Below are positions 46,050-58,244 of a stretch of DNA of 64,000 nucleotides, one piece after another. Source of the stretch: Boswellia sacra (Eukaryota > Streptophyta > Magnoliopsida > Sapindales > Burseraceae); NCBI GenBank assembly GCA_013180625.2, contig SNVD02013979.1, forward strand, positions 682,001-746,000. Reading direction: 5' to 3'. The position numbers and the translations under genes are program-made. The notes below the pieces were generated by a model that saw only the letters and a list, made by a program, of their open reading frames with translations, had not been told where the DNA came from and did no database searches. Positions within the stretch are counted from its first letter, which is position 1. Each line of letters begins with the position of its first letter.

Positions 46050-46570
46050 GCCATGATTTATGCCCACTAATACCACCAAGTTGCACCATGAACCGTTGTT
46101 GCGCGCCATGTCGCCTGATGCCATGCGCCATGTCACTGCATTGTTATACGCTACCCGTGCGCATGCCTATTACCTCGCAAGCGTCCCAACCCGCATGCGT
46201 GCATGTGCTAGTGTTGTTGCACTACGTTGCCCCAACATATGCGTTGCATTGCTGTGTTGCGCCCAACTCCCGTGTGCACTCCACACATCATGCCCGCAAC
46301 CCATGCGTGCGCATTATCCCTTTGTGCCACGCCCATCTCCGTGCGCGCGCCACACTACGCCCGCTACCCGTGCGTGCGTATTGCTTCGTTGCACTACATA
46401 TCCCTATGTTTTAGCGTTCACATTACCTTGTGCTTACCCTTGTGCATCAATGCCTCTTATCACACCACGCAACATCTCCGCACCTTGCTTAAGCGCTCAC
46501 CCGTGCGCTTCTCATTGGCATGCACCATTGCTGCCCCATCCAAGCCTTGGCATAGTGCAAGGCATGCTAT
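46050..46570. repeat. C-rich, CGTGCGC-rich low-complexity segment
   Basis: Dense CATGCGTGCGC, CCCGTGCG and GCCACGC motifs set it apart from the AT-rich surroundings. Open plus-strand frames here are biased, Cys/His/Ala/Pro-rich and unlike any family I know, so I treat them as composition artefacts. Confidence 0.55.
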
Positions 46571-46955
46571 GCCAGCCATGTGCGAATATTAAGGGTGTAA
46601 AACTATCCTATTAAATATAATAAACATACGAACCGAAATTTATGATTTCTACCATTTTTAACTTTTTGGTAAAAGAATTTTTGTCACTAAATTATCCATT
46701 AATCAACTTACCGTTACCTAGCTAGCTAGCTGTCCAACAAGTGATAGGCTTTTCCTCTTTATGAACTTCCAGATTTACCCTCCCATTTTTTTTAATGACT
46801 CTGATTCTATATGGGAGGTGATATTTTATGAACATGTAAATATTTGCACTTGGTTTCAGTGGAATTTTGCAAAAGACGAAGGTAGTTTATTATATTTTTC
46901 TGATAGATATAGCTGTGATCAGGTATTATTTATCTATTATCTTAGATAAGTTTTT
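46571..46955. other. Intergenic sequence without a gene
   Basis: AT-rich; nothing recognised. Confidence 0.4.
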
Positions 46956-46959
46956 TAGT

Positions 46960-47345
46960 ATTAAGAAAATCTAACCAAGCATAAATCCTATGGAGTTAAT
47001 ACATGTCCTCATACACTACACTAATACAATGAACAAAAACGTGCTATCAAAATGCAGTATTTGGCTATACAAGTTGATGAATGTCCTGATCACCAACACT
47101 TGTACGTTCAACAACAAAATTTTTTTAGCATTTGGCCAAACTTGCTTTGGCTATACTATTTAAGAAATGTCCTCGCCAACATTGATACATATTCAACAGA
47201 AACGTGCTTTTAGAATGTTGTATTTGGAAACTTGCTTTGGCTATACAAGTCATTAAATTTCCTCACCAAGACACCAATATATCTACGATCAATAAAATCA
47301 TGCTCTTCAGCTGCTGCATTTGGCAAAACTTGCTTTGGTTAGGTT
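46960..47345. repeat. Degenerate ~115-bp tandem repeat
   Basis: Three to four units share AAACTTGCTTTGGCTATAC, AAATGTCCTC and AACGTGCT. Confidence 0.6.
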
Positions 47346-47849
47346 AGATCAGGACAAATTTGTAACTATAAGCAAATAACATTTTTTACTCTATTCTATG
47401 GTAAGTGAATTGCATTCATTCCTCCTTCTCTCCTCTTAAAACTTTCATTATGCATATTGAATAAGGTTAACCAAATTCTGACTTTTAGGTAGGTTTTATT
47501 TAAAAATGGAATAATACTAGTCTTATATACTTTTTATACAAATTTTTAACACAAATTGATTTGCCATAATATGATTGGAGTAATAATAATATATAATTAA
47601 CCTATTTACTAAAGAGTGATGATATGTGAATACATAAGTAATGATATATCAATTATGAGCTTGTAGACAAGGTTTGTAAGTGAAGCACTACTCTTAATCA
47701 TTTTTGTCCATTGATGGAGTTATTTACCACCAAATAAATATTTTGAAACACATATTAATTTATTTAAAATATTACCATAACATCTCTATGATCATTTACT
47801 AATGAGAACAAGAGTATAATTAAAAAAAAAAGGAATACTCTGTATAATC
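47346..47849. other. Intergenic sequence without a gene
   Basis: AT-rich; nothing recognised. Confidence 0.4.
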
Positions 47850-48073
47850 ATTAATGCAAACAGTAATGCTTTGCATCCTAACTTTGTATCTCAATTTTGT
47901 ATCCCAACTGAGGTGGCAATTGACATGTCAATTTATGTAAATTGTCATATCACACCTATTTTAATTAATCAATTAACACTTTTTTTTATGAATTGACATA
48001 TCAGCTGCGACCTCAATTGAGATACAAAATTGAGATATAAAGTTGAGATATATAGCATTACTATTAATGCAAA
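47850..48073. mobile_element. Small MITE with ~75-bp terminal inverted repeats and an 11-bp target duplication
   Basis: Left AGTAATGCTTTGCATCCTAA and right (reverse-complemented) AGTAATGCTATATATCTCAA start a pair of inverted repeats about 75 bp long. ATTAATGCAAA flanks both sides (47850-47860 and 48063-48073). Length about 202 bp. The long inverted repeats and duplication size point to a Mutator-like origin. Confidence 0.82.
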
Positions 48074-48916
48074 TCATAACACAAGGGAGTTCATAAAAGT
48101 AAGTATGGGATGAAGTAAGCGGTAAGGCAAATACAATTCACATAAGGAGTGACTTTATTCATTTTTTTTAAGGACAACTCAATTGGAAATGGTATGTGTA
48201 ATCAAATAAAATTATTCTGTTTTAAAACATTATTTTCTTTTTTCTTATTTCATAAAGTTTTAAATTACTTCCCCATCTCAATTTATTCTATAATAAACGG
48301 AAATATTATATTAGAATCACTAAATGTCTTATGTACGACTGGTTCTAGTTTTTGGAAACACTTCGATTAGACCTTGTACTTGTTGGATTTCCCAGTAGGT
48401 CGTCGAATTCAAATTTCAAATTTCAAAATTTAAAAATGATTGACAATTTCACTGTTGCATCATTACAACATATTTTAATAATTTAACATATATTAAGACA
48501 ATATTTAATGAATTTAATATGCCAGAAATAACATATTGTCAAATTCATGAAAAAGCTTCCTAAAATTTTAAAAATTTCATGATGTTAGCAAAATTCATTC
48601 ACCTATTTTTAATAAGAATTTAAAAAGTATGTTTCATTCCTACTATTCTATATTAAATATAAAAAATAACTAAAATATCCTTATGAGTTGGAAGAAATTA
48701 CATTAAAAAAAAAGTCATGATCCTAAAATAAACAAACACTACTTCTTATATAAGGGTAGCAAAATTCTTTGATAGAATGGGGGCTTATCCTGAATCGGAA
48801 GGGAATGAGTGAGTAGTTTGGGAGATTAGGAGAGGGATGGGTCAATTCTTCATCCCCACAATTTTTTTGATGAGGAGACTGGGATCGTAGTCCCAACCTT
48901 AGCACAAAATATTTGA

Positions 48917-48959
<43 letters not shown>

Positions 48960-48994
48960 ATTTTTTATATTAATTTTTAAGATAAAATAGAAAC
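48074..48994. other. Intergenic sequence with (AT)n at 48921-48955
   Basis: No gene. 48760-48905 is a G-rich MITE-like stretch (GGGGGCTTATCCTG, GGGATCGTAGTCCC) without clear borders. Confidence 0.4.
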
Positions 48995-49069
48995 AAGTAA
49001 ATGTCATAGGCCACCTCCACCGTTTGCAAAATTATCATGGAAAAATGCCTTTTGCCCTCTCATATAAAC

Positions 49070-49133
49070 GCTAATCCTACCTTTTCAGAAAGTCATCATA
49101 AGCTAATCCTACCTTTTCAGAAAGTCATCATAA
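49070..49133. repeat. Exact 32-bp tandem duplication inside the left inverted repeat
   Basis: GCTAATCCTACCTTTTCAGA plus 12 bp occurs twice in a row (49070-49101, 49102-49133). The right inverted repeat has one copy. Confidence 0.9.
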
Positions 49134-49289
49134 ACTACCCTTCTGCTAGTTTAGCATATAAGTGGATGTATATTAGTTGAAATGAAGGATTATTATGGAC
49201 ATTTCTTGATACAAAGTTTAATATATATAAAGTCTAAAGTCAACGTTTAAAAAAAATTCAATTTCCAATACTTTCTCTTTCTTTCTTAG

Positions 49290-50340
49290 GGGGTAAATTA
49301 ATTCATTTTCTAAACCTAATCCATCCTCTCTTTTTCTTCTCACTCTCGCTAATGCCAACTGTCATGTTTCTGCCCTCAACCATACAGTGTACGTTGGGAG
49401 TCGCATTTTCATCGCAAGTCCACGTCCCTCTCTCATTCTCTCTCTCTCCCTCTCTTAATTTCCTCTCAATCACAGAGAGACTCCTCTCTTTTGTTCCTTT
49501 TTCTTGGTTTATGAGGTACATTTTTGTTATGATCATCATCATTGTTGTTATTCTATGTTTTATTGTCAAAAATTTCAGTTGTTATTACTTTTTTTAATTT
49601 AATTGTTTTTTTTTAATGTTGGTATGTGATGATTCTAGGTTTGATCTATAAATATGTATCCTAAAAGGAGCCAACCATTGTTTTTATTTCCAACTTTTTT
49701 TTTCGTTTTTGGGCAATAGTTTTTGAATGAAAATTAATTGTGTTTAATTTTTCTAGTCTTTTATTTGAATTTTTTTCTGTTGGTGTGCTTAGATTCGGTT
49801 TAGGTGGTGTAAATTTAGTTCTTTTAATTTTAATTTGTTAACTTTGATCTTAATTGATGTTGGGTGTTTGGGATTTGTTGATGTTGAATGATTCGGTTAA
49901 CGATGTTAGTCTTTGGATTTTATGGGGTTAGCTAATTTGTAAGCTTTAGGTGATGTTAATTATGTTAGTTACTTGCCTAACTTTATAATGTGTTGTAATG
50001 ATCTTTTATTGCAGAAGAGTAGAAGACTACTAGCTATGAATGCTCAGTAGGGTGAGAGGCCTTCAGAATGCTAGCAGCTGTACAAGTTGATTGCTGAAGT
50101 GGGGCAGTATATCTCATTATTGGAAATTAGTGGATTCTTTTGTTAATCAATTTTTTGAGTAGCCATTCTTCTGTACTTGTACTTACCTTAGATGTCATTT
50201 TCTTCAACCTTGCATTGCTTTGTTGCTTGTTGTGTAACTTGAACTTCGATGTGTAAAATGATGTTCAAATGGTGAGTTTTAGATTCTGATTGTTTATGTT
50301 GATAATATTTATGTCAAATGATGGCTGCTGGTGAGACTGC
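49290..50340 (+). other. Gene-like interior of the Mutator-like element (possible captured fragment)
   Basis: A pyrimidine-rich leader (49320-49500), a candidate donor GAG|GTACAT at 49515/49516, a T-rich 499-bp interval and a candidate acceptor TTATTGCAG at 50006-50014 look like an exon-intron-exon structure. The putative exons have no open frame that I recognise. A captured host 5' region is possible but unproven. Confidence 0.35.
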
Positions 50341-50841
50341 TTGTGTAAAAATCATGGTTATGTTTGATTTTGAGTTGTGATTTGTCTATGTTTCAATAGT
50401 GTTTTTGCTAGTTTAAACCATCTTCATATATTGGTACAAAGACAACCATGCATGGTGCAATGGTTATATTGATATTTTTTACAAGTGAGGGCTAAATCTA
50501 TCATTTCCCATAGCCACATGTGCAGGGAGGATTAATTTTTGATTGGCTCCATTCAAGGGTAAAAAGGTCATTTCTTCATTAAATTAATAGTTATTTATGC
50601 ATTTGTTTTTTAAAACTAAGCTAAAAGGTATATTAGTAATTGTCGTGATTTTGGACGGAAAACTGATGTCATCTACAAACTAATGGAAGTGTAGTCCATG
50701 ATGACTTTTTGAAAAGATAGGGTTGGCGTTCGTATAAAAAGGCAAAAGTGTTTTTTAATGATAAATTCACAAAAGGTAGAGGTGCTCTGTGACATTTACC
50801 CAATTAGAAACTCAATTTAGCCTTCTATTCATCCATCGAAT

Positions 50842-51908
50842 TACATATGTCAAAATTACCCGTGCGGGGCCGGGTGCCTGGATCCCCAGCCTGATATTGC
50901 TAAGGAATCGCCTGGATTTCCCGGGGAACACCCGGGGTCGGGCAGGGGCCAGAGACTAGTATTCCCGACTCGGCCCCAGCCCGGAATAAATATAAAAATA
51001 TATTTTATTTAATTTATTTAATTTACGACAATATAAAATCTGACACTCGACATCATGAAATCCGACACTTGACATCATGAAATCCCACACTCCACAATAT
51101 AAAATCCGACACACGATGGAATCCAACACTCGACATTATGAAATCCGACACTCGACAATATAAAATCTGATACTCGACATCATGAAATCCGACACTCGAT
51201 AGCATAGAATCTGACACTCGACAATATAAAATTCGACATTCGACAGAATCCGACACTTGACAACATAAAATCTGACACTTGAAAGCATGAAATCCGACAC
51301 TCGACATAATAGAATCTGACACTCGATAGCATCATCTGACACTCGACACTTACATGTCGAATCGTGTCGAGCTTTATCGAGCGCGTTGAGTTTTATCGAG
51401 CGTTTTGGTAGGTTGCTTGTTTTAGCTTTGTTTTTTTTTTGCCTTTTTGCATCATATTTAACTATAACTGCCTTGTATTTGCAGGTTGAAGCAAATGGCA
51501 AGTAAATTGTAGACAATATAGGATGTCTAAACATTGACAGTGATGGAGTTGTTAAAAGCTTGGAAATGCAGCATTTTTTGAATTGTAGATAATAGAGGAT
51601 GAAAAAAAAAAAGTACGTCCAGCTAGTCTACATATGCAAGAATGTTCAGGGAGTACCACACCACCAGGCTACGTCTACCGCTTCAGTAAAAGCTCACAAA
51701 AACAAATATAAGTAAAATTTTTTTAAAATAAAAAATAAAATTAAAAAATCCGGGGATCATTCTGGGGAATTAATATACCCAGACCCGGAATGAAATTACC
51801 CGGTCCCGAAAATTCCCTGGAATTTTCGGGGCCGGGTAATTAAATGATATACCAGGGTCGGGGCCGGGGATTGAGGTCCCCGGCCCGGCCGGGATTTTGA
51901 CATCCCTA
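50842..51908. mobile_element. hAT-like non-autonomous element
   Basis: The right end reverse-complemented reads TAGGGATGTCAAAAT and the left TACATATGTCAAAAT. Next to each lies a GC-rich GGGGCCGGG segment in inverted orientation. Flanking octamers CATCGAAT and TATCCAAT agree in 6 of 8 positions, fitting an 8-bp hAT duplication. The interior holds a minisatellite and no transposase. Confidence 0.7.
51030..51350. repeat. Minisatellite with unit about 20-24 bp
   Basis: About 14 variants of ATGAAATCCGACACTCGACA occur in tandem inside the hAT-like element. Short open frames on the minus strand are artefacts. Confidence 0.88.
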
Positions 51909-52870
51909 TATCCAATATAGTATTGTATCAATTTGAAATTGAAGACTAATTATAACCCAGCAAAAACTCAAATATTATCATCTGCCATATTCTATTAGAA
52001 TAGGTTTGAGAATCGGAATTGAATTAGACTATGATTAGGATTAGGACTGGGACTGGACTAGACTGAGATTGAGAGTTTGGGACTGGACTATATATATTAC
52101 TCCCTTATGCTTGGTATAATGTAGAACTAGACTATATTATTATATGATAATTTTTAAGAAATTAATTTTAAAACATAAATTTGTTTAATCTTAATTATTT
52201 ATAAAATATTTAAGAAATATTATTTTTTATTTAATGAAATAATATATTTGTATTTATGATACTAATTTATAATATTATAATTCCATTAAATTATTAATTA
52301 CATAATAATAATTGTTTATACTATGATAAGAAATTATTTATTTTATAATATTTTACTCATTTATTTATTATTTTATTATTTAAGAAAATTATTAATAGTA
52401 TGATAATTTAATTATTTATTATACTTTAATAATCATTTCATAATATTTTATTTATTATTTATTTATAAATAAATAAAGGGTTGTTGTCTTGTCCTAAGTC
52501 TGGCTTCAGCAATCCATGGGGGGAGTTGGATCTCTGGAGTCCCAGAAAATTGGGACTAAAGGGGGTAAGTGGGACAAAAGTTTTGTTTCCCAATCCCTGT
52601 AATATTATCCAAAAATGAGTCTACACACACACACACACAAAGAATATGATAAACCTAACAATAATTGCTTTCTAATTAATCTCACGTATAAGATTTGAGG
52701 ATAATATATACAGCTTTAATAATAAACTTTCCAGTTACTAATTCATGTTTCAGAGTAATACCAGATATTTATCCAAAACAGTAACAAAAGATAGTCATTC
52801 TCTGCGTCCTTTTCCGCATATCTCTTTGCGTTAATAATTTTTAAAAAATATTTTCTTGTTATTTTTAGCA

Positions 52871-52923
<53 letters not shown>

Positions 52924-52962
52924 TGTTTTTAGTATTTGATGCTTTTAAATTAATAGATTTGT

Positions 52963-53011
<49 letters not shown>

Positions 53012-54561
53012 TCGGGGTATGGATCAGGGGTCACAGTCCCTAACCCCGAACCGTAATGGCAGGGATCAAGGTGGGATAGGGGATGGTAAATGATCCCCAC
53101 CCTACCCTGGCATGTTCAAATCCTTGTTTCCCTAATCAATTAGAAACTCTAATTCTCAAAACAATTTAAATTAACATTACTCCTATGATGGTGCGACCGG
53201 TTGAGTACTATTGGTGGTTGCTATAATGTTGTATAGTCAAAATTTCAGTGGTTGTTGTGATATGCGATGATATGCTTTGTGTTAGAAGCTCAAATACTAG
53301 ATTTAAATCCATAATTATAAGGTTATGCTTTTAGATGAAATAAAAAACTTAATATGGTATCAGAATAATTACTATTAACTATTAACCTAATGATATCGTA
53401 GATTCGAATTCTAACATGTCATTTCAAAAATTATTTAATTGGTGTTTATATTTGACCCATTTAATGTAAACCCCACTAACGAATGTAAGGTTTTTGGTAA
53501 AGCAGGACTAAATACTTTGATGGTAGAGGCTTAAACAAAGGGGGGAAGACATTTGAAGTTCCAGAGATTAGGCTCTAGTATAGTGTTAGACTAGTGTTAG
53601 TTAAGTTGTAATTTTTCCCAATTTTATTAATTAAAAGTTATGTAAAAATTAATTTCATCATCGTTTACTTTTCATTAATTAATGTAAGCATCGTAAGATA
53701 TCTGAATATAATGATTGAACTAATATCACGGACATGAAAAGGTCAAAACAAAAGTTAGTTCACTGTGAAAGATAGAAGTCTATGGAAGACGCTTGGTAGT
53801 TGGTTTTTGACAAACAAACAACCAAAATCAAAAGTTTTCTGCAACAAAATCTGGTGGTTGATTGAGATTTAGTGAACAAATATCTCCTATCTATAACTTT
53901 AATTTGTAACTCATCTTTAATTTAAAATGACTAGGATGAGCATAGAATGCAATCAATTTTAATGCTGGCATGCCTAACCCAAATTCGATTTAATTTGCAA
54001 AAGAATTAAAAAAAAAAAAAGATCGACGTAGATTCAAGTCTTAATTTATACCAAACTGGTCCCCACTAGATACGAATGCCATCAAGTATGTAAACATGTG
54101 GGTCACATAACTTTTTCTTTTAAGAAAAATATCTAAATTGATGCATCATATATGATTAAAAATACAACAAATATTTAATTTGGTAGCCATACTTGTCTTG
54201 AAAGACCTATCTCATGCCTCGATTTTGTTCTTTTTTTGGTTATTGTTATTGTCTATTTTTTTTTTTTTAATCATCTGATTAGGATACTGTACCTAGGGTT
54301 GGCGATATTGCATTCTTTGTGGAAGCCTGAATTTCATTTTACAGGGGATGTATTAAAATCATTGCATCATGCAAAAGCAAATGCTGAAATATATTAACAT
54401 TGTTATCAAGGAAGATGTATAAAATATGAAAACTTTAGATTATTTTTAACATTTATTCTAATTCGACTATAAGCGTGTTGAAGAATAAATCTTTTTGAAG
54501 AATATTACCAGAAAAATTTTTAAATTCTATCTGATTTAATTTTTTGGGTACGTTCCTCAAA
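51909..54561. other. Intergenic sequence with microsatellites and MITE debris
   Basis: No gene. (AC)n is at 52622, (TG)n(TA)n at 52871-52919 and (TA)n at 52968-53000. G-rich MITE-like ends are seen at 52490-52610 and 53010-53110. An AATATGGTATCAGAATAATT near 53352 resembles a tRNA-Met-type primer site of a small LTR element. Confidence 0.45.
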
Positions 54562-55386
54562 CAGAGGCGGATCTGCCTCAGCCCAGCCTAGCATTTTGAA
54601 GAAAAAAGATTTTAAATAATTTATTAGTTTAATAACTTTTGAACAAAAAAAGGAAAAGTTTAGTACTTTTGTTTTTAAGAAATAATTTTCACAATAAAAA
54701 AATAGTTTGACAAATTATTAATTCAAATATTTTGAATGTAATTTAATAACAGTTGAAAGTATGGAATAAATATTTGTACTAATTTTTTGTAATTTATAAA
54801 TTTTTAAATTCAGAATTATATCTTTTCATCTAACATATTTTAACTTCAACACAAAAGCTCTTATCATTTATTTCATTAAAAAATAAAAAAAAAACAACTG
54901 TAATATAATACGTTTCGCCGGAATCAATGATTATTTGCTATTTCATCTTCAATTATAAAATAAAAATTGTTGATTTCACTTATCATTCAATTTTGTAAAA
55001 TTATTAAAATATCGGTCTAATAATGATTAAATATTTGTTAACATTAAAGGGAATTTTTTTAACCATTCAATTATTTTAATTGAAAAGCTCTATTAATTTT
55101 GCTAGTAAAAGTACTAGATTGAGATTTAACACTGAGATATAAACTTTTGTAACATTTTTTTCTTGTTTTGTACTTTTTAATATTACTAGTGCTGACTTGA
55201 ATTAATGTTTTCGCTAAAATATATGAGTTTTGAAATATTAAAAATAAGTGCATCATAATTTTGAATACAAAAAATAAAAATAACACATCTTATAAGTTAA
55301 GAATTATCAAAAGTTTTCTTTGTAATCAATCTTCATTAAGACGTTCAACTTAGCTCGGCCAGAAGAAAGCTTCTGGGTTCGCTCTG
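54562..55386. mobile_element. Possible hAT-like MITE
   Basis: Left CAGAGGCGGATCTG and right (reverse-complemented) CAGAGCGAACCCAG are similar, a terminal type often seen in plant non-autonomous hAT-like elements. The flanking octamers match poorly. Confidence 0.35.
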
Positions 55387-56537
55387 CGTTTAAAGAAAAA
55401 GATCTTTGTAACTGAGAGAGAGGAGGAGATCAAACCTACAAATATGCTATGACGTGCATCGACTTTTGACCAAAAGATGTCATCTAGGCCATCAAATTAT
55501 TTTTTTTTTTAATTTAGGGAAAATTTTTGATGAACCTTGATTTCAGGCCTAAATAACAAAAGGACTCCACCTTTAGAAATTAGGCCCAAATGAACTCTAA
55601 GAGATGTTGTTAAGTTAGATGTTTGGAAGGGTGTATTGGTAATTGAACCAGGATTTAATTCGGGTTAGTTTTTATTTTATTAATATATCATCATTCAAAA
55701 TTAATAAAAATTTATATTAATAAATAAAATAAAAATGTCTAAGCTCATCTTTTCTTCTTCTTTTTCTCTTCTCTGTATGGTGTATGAATTTTTAAGGTTT
55801 TGAAAAAATTTTAGATGCAAATTTTAATTTACGTTTACAAATTTTTAGTTTATGTTGTGTTGTGCTATTGTTGGGTTTTGTTTGGGATTGATTTTAGAGA
55901 ATAATGTGGGAAGAGAAGATAAGAGAGAGAAAGGAAAGAGAGAAACGAGATTTTGCTCAGTGATGATGGTTGGTAGTAAGAGAGACCATGCGGAGACTGA
56001 GAAAGAAAATTAATGAATATTAATTTTTTTAAAATACTATAAGCAATTATTTTTAGTTCTATACTAATAATAATATGAAGGGTATATATGTCATTTCAAA
56101 TTCAAATATTCATTTTAACGTAGGACAATGAACGGTAGGGTCATTGAGGATAATTTCCAAATGTGGGCTCCTTTAATGTACTTAGGCCTAACCTTAGGTC
56201 ATCCACGAAGTTTTTCTAAAATTTTAAATGATAATGTATATTGAAAGTGGCTGTTCAAAATATTTATTATATAGAGCCCCGCCCTTTATTTATTATTTAT
56301 TATATATCTATTGTTTTGGTTCAATAATTTCTTCATTAGACATATATTATTTTGGTTCAATGAATTTCTTGCGTATACATAAAATTAAAAGTTGGGAGAA
56401 TAATATCCAAGGCGGCACTGGCCTATAAAAGCTGGACCCTTCTCGACGTCGATTCAATAACAAGTAGCAAAACTTAGTTAAACCAACATGGGCCTACAAT
56501 CATAGACACTGACAAGGAAGCGAGAGATAGAGAGGAA
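55387..56537. other. Intergenic sequence upstream of the aminotransferase pseudogene
   Basis: No gene. GGCCTATAAAAGCTGG (TATA box TATAAAAG at 56424-56431) lies about 110 bp before the pseudogene ATG and may be its old promoter. Confidence 0.45.
56424..56431 (+). promoter_or_regulatory. TATA box of the aminotransferase pseudogene
   Basis: TATAAAAG in GC-flanked context, 107 bp before the ATG at 56538. Confidence 0.5.
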
Positions 56538-57603
56538 ATGTGGAAGAAATTGAATTCCAGAGCGAATTCAGCTACAAATATAGATATCATAGCGAGAGGC
56601 ACTCTCAGCAGGGTGATGCAGCATGCCCATAAAGCAGATAAGAGGCCTGTCATTAAACGTAGCCAAGGTGATCCCGCTGCCTTTTCTTGCTTTCGAACCA
56701 GTCAAGCAGCTGAAGAAGCAGTGGTTGATGCTCTTCATTCTGCTAAATTCAATTGTTATGCCCCATTTACTGGTATCCAGCCAGAAGTTATAATGTTAAC
56801 GCATTCTTAATTATATGACTATTTTTCTTAAGTCATTTGCCTTTTCGACAGTTTCAAGACCTTATGGAGATTCAATTTTACAAATTTGATTTGCATTGTT
56901 GAACACGGCTGTAGCTGGATATCTGTCACGGGACCTTCCGTACAAGTTATCTGCGGATGATGTCTATATCACATCAGGTGGTTCGCAGGCAATGGAACTC
57001 ATAATTGGTGTTGTTGCAAGTCCTGGTGCAACCATTCTCCAGCCAAGGCCCCGTTTCGCAAAATTATGAAGCTACTTGCGCCTTTAGAAATCTTGAAGTT
57101 CGTCACTACGATCTACTTCCTGAAAAAAGTTGGCAGGTGGACCTTGATGCTGTTGAAGCTCTTGCAGATGAGAATACTGTTGCTATTGTCATTATCAACC
57201 CTGCAAATCCCTGTGGAAATGGTTTTTCATGCGAGCATTAAAGAGGTCTGGCCGTATATAGTCTCTTCTTTTTGTCATTTCCATTTGCTAATAGTACTGT
57301 ATATATGGACAACCTTCATCACTAGAAGTACATCTTAATAACTCTGTCTCGGTCACCAGCACAACATGCAAATTATGGTCGGATTGTTCCACAACTTCGA
57401 TAGAACGATCCAATAAAATTCTATATTGGAAAATTAATGTTTATTAATGTAAAGATAAATCGAAGAAAAAATTATACTGTTATATTCATTACGTACACAT
57501 TACAAACCTTTACTTCCTCGGTAACTGATTAGCCTAATGCGACAATAATGGTTATATGGCAACGTGAAATTATCTACTTGTATGTACAATATTAATTGCT
57601 CTT

Positions 57604-57639
<36 letters not shown>

Positions 57640-58244
57640 CAGATGGCCGAGACAGCACTGGAGCTTGGGATTTTGGTGGTTGCTGATGAAGTCTATGGGC
57701 ACCTCACTTTGGTAATAGTCCGTTTGTTCCTATGGCAATGTTTGGATCAACGGTTCCTGTCATTACTCTTGGCTCTATATCAAAGAGATGGTCTGTTACA
57801 GGTTGGAGACTTGGCTGGCTTGTGACATTCGATCCCACTGGCAACCTTCAAAAATAAAATTAAGGTTCTCTTTCTTTCATCTGTTACATATAGATATATG
57901 TATACATGCGCTTAAACATTAAAGGATGAAAAAGAACCCTTACATGCATTTATTTATAAATAAATTGGTCATTTAATTGCCTACTAGGGTAGCTTAATTT
58001 CTAGGGATTGGATTAAACAGTAATAAATAATTTGAGGTCGTTAATTATTATTAACAACTTAAAAAATCTGAGTTCTAGCCTTCAAATTTTGTCTTTTATA
58101 ACATGCTCCTTGACTTCTTCTATATACATCAATCCTCCATATACACTAATATTTTCTTTCTCTTAGATTGTCGATGGCATAAAGGCTTGCCTCAAAATCA
58201 TCTCAAACCCTGTGACACTCATTCAAGTACTTAGAAATGGAAAG
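56538..58244 (+). pseudogene. TAT-like: Tyrosine-aminotransferase-like gene, broken
   Basis: Plant TAT family enzymes are cytosolic PLP-dependent aminotransferases acting on tyrosine (toward tocopherol and other products). Exon 1 (56538-about 56788) reads ARGTLSRVMQHAHKADKRPV and AEEAVVDALHSAKFNCYAP. Exon 2 (about 56917-57240) reads AVAGYLSRDLPYKLSADDVY, then after a 1-bp frameshift near 57062 [13 protein letters not shown] and [14 protein letters not shown]. Exon 3 (57643-57860) reads [18 protein letters not shown], then after a 1-bp loss near 57712 SISKRW with the PLP-binding Lys at 57783. Exon 4 starts IVDGIKACLKI at 58169 and is cut at 58244 by an LTR. The expected AG acceptor before exon 2 reads ACACG. 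Two frameshifts, a lost splice site and truncation make this a pseudogene. Confidence 0.88.
57607..57633. repeat. (GT)n microsatellite in an intron of the pseudogene
   Basis: TGTG repeats of about 27 bp immediately upstream of exon 3. Confidence 0.9.

Larger units (their letters stand above)
48995..50801. mobile_element. Mutator-like non-autonomous element with long inverted repeats
   Basis: The left end (GTAAATGTCATAGGCCACCT from 48997) and the right end reverse-complemented (GTAAATGTCACAGAGCACCT) continue as inverted repeats for about 130-150 bp, sharing TTATCAT, CTTTTGCC, ATCCTACCTTTTCAGAAAG-type text and CATCAT. Flanks share TAGAAAC (48988-48994 and 50805-50811), compatible with a decayed 9-10-bp duplication. 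The interior has no transposase. Confidence 0.78.

Noticed and set aside
46001..46614. Three overlapping Cys/His/Ala-rich frames
   Set aside because: Same C-rich segment in three frames, no domain, no codon structure; treated as composition.
49303..49597. Short frames on both strands inside the Mutator-like element
   Set aside because: Neither shows a family motif; the pyrimidine-rich sequence explains the open frames.
51053..51534. Minus-strand frames of 89 and 132 codons
   Set aside because: They are translations of the CGACACTCGACA minisatellite.
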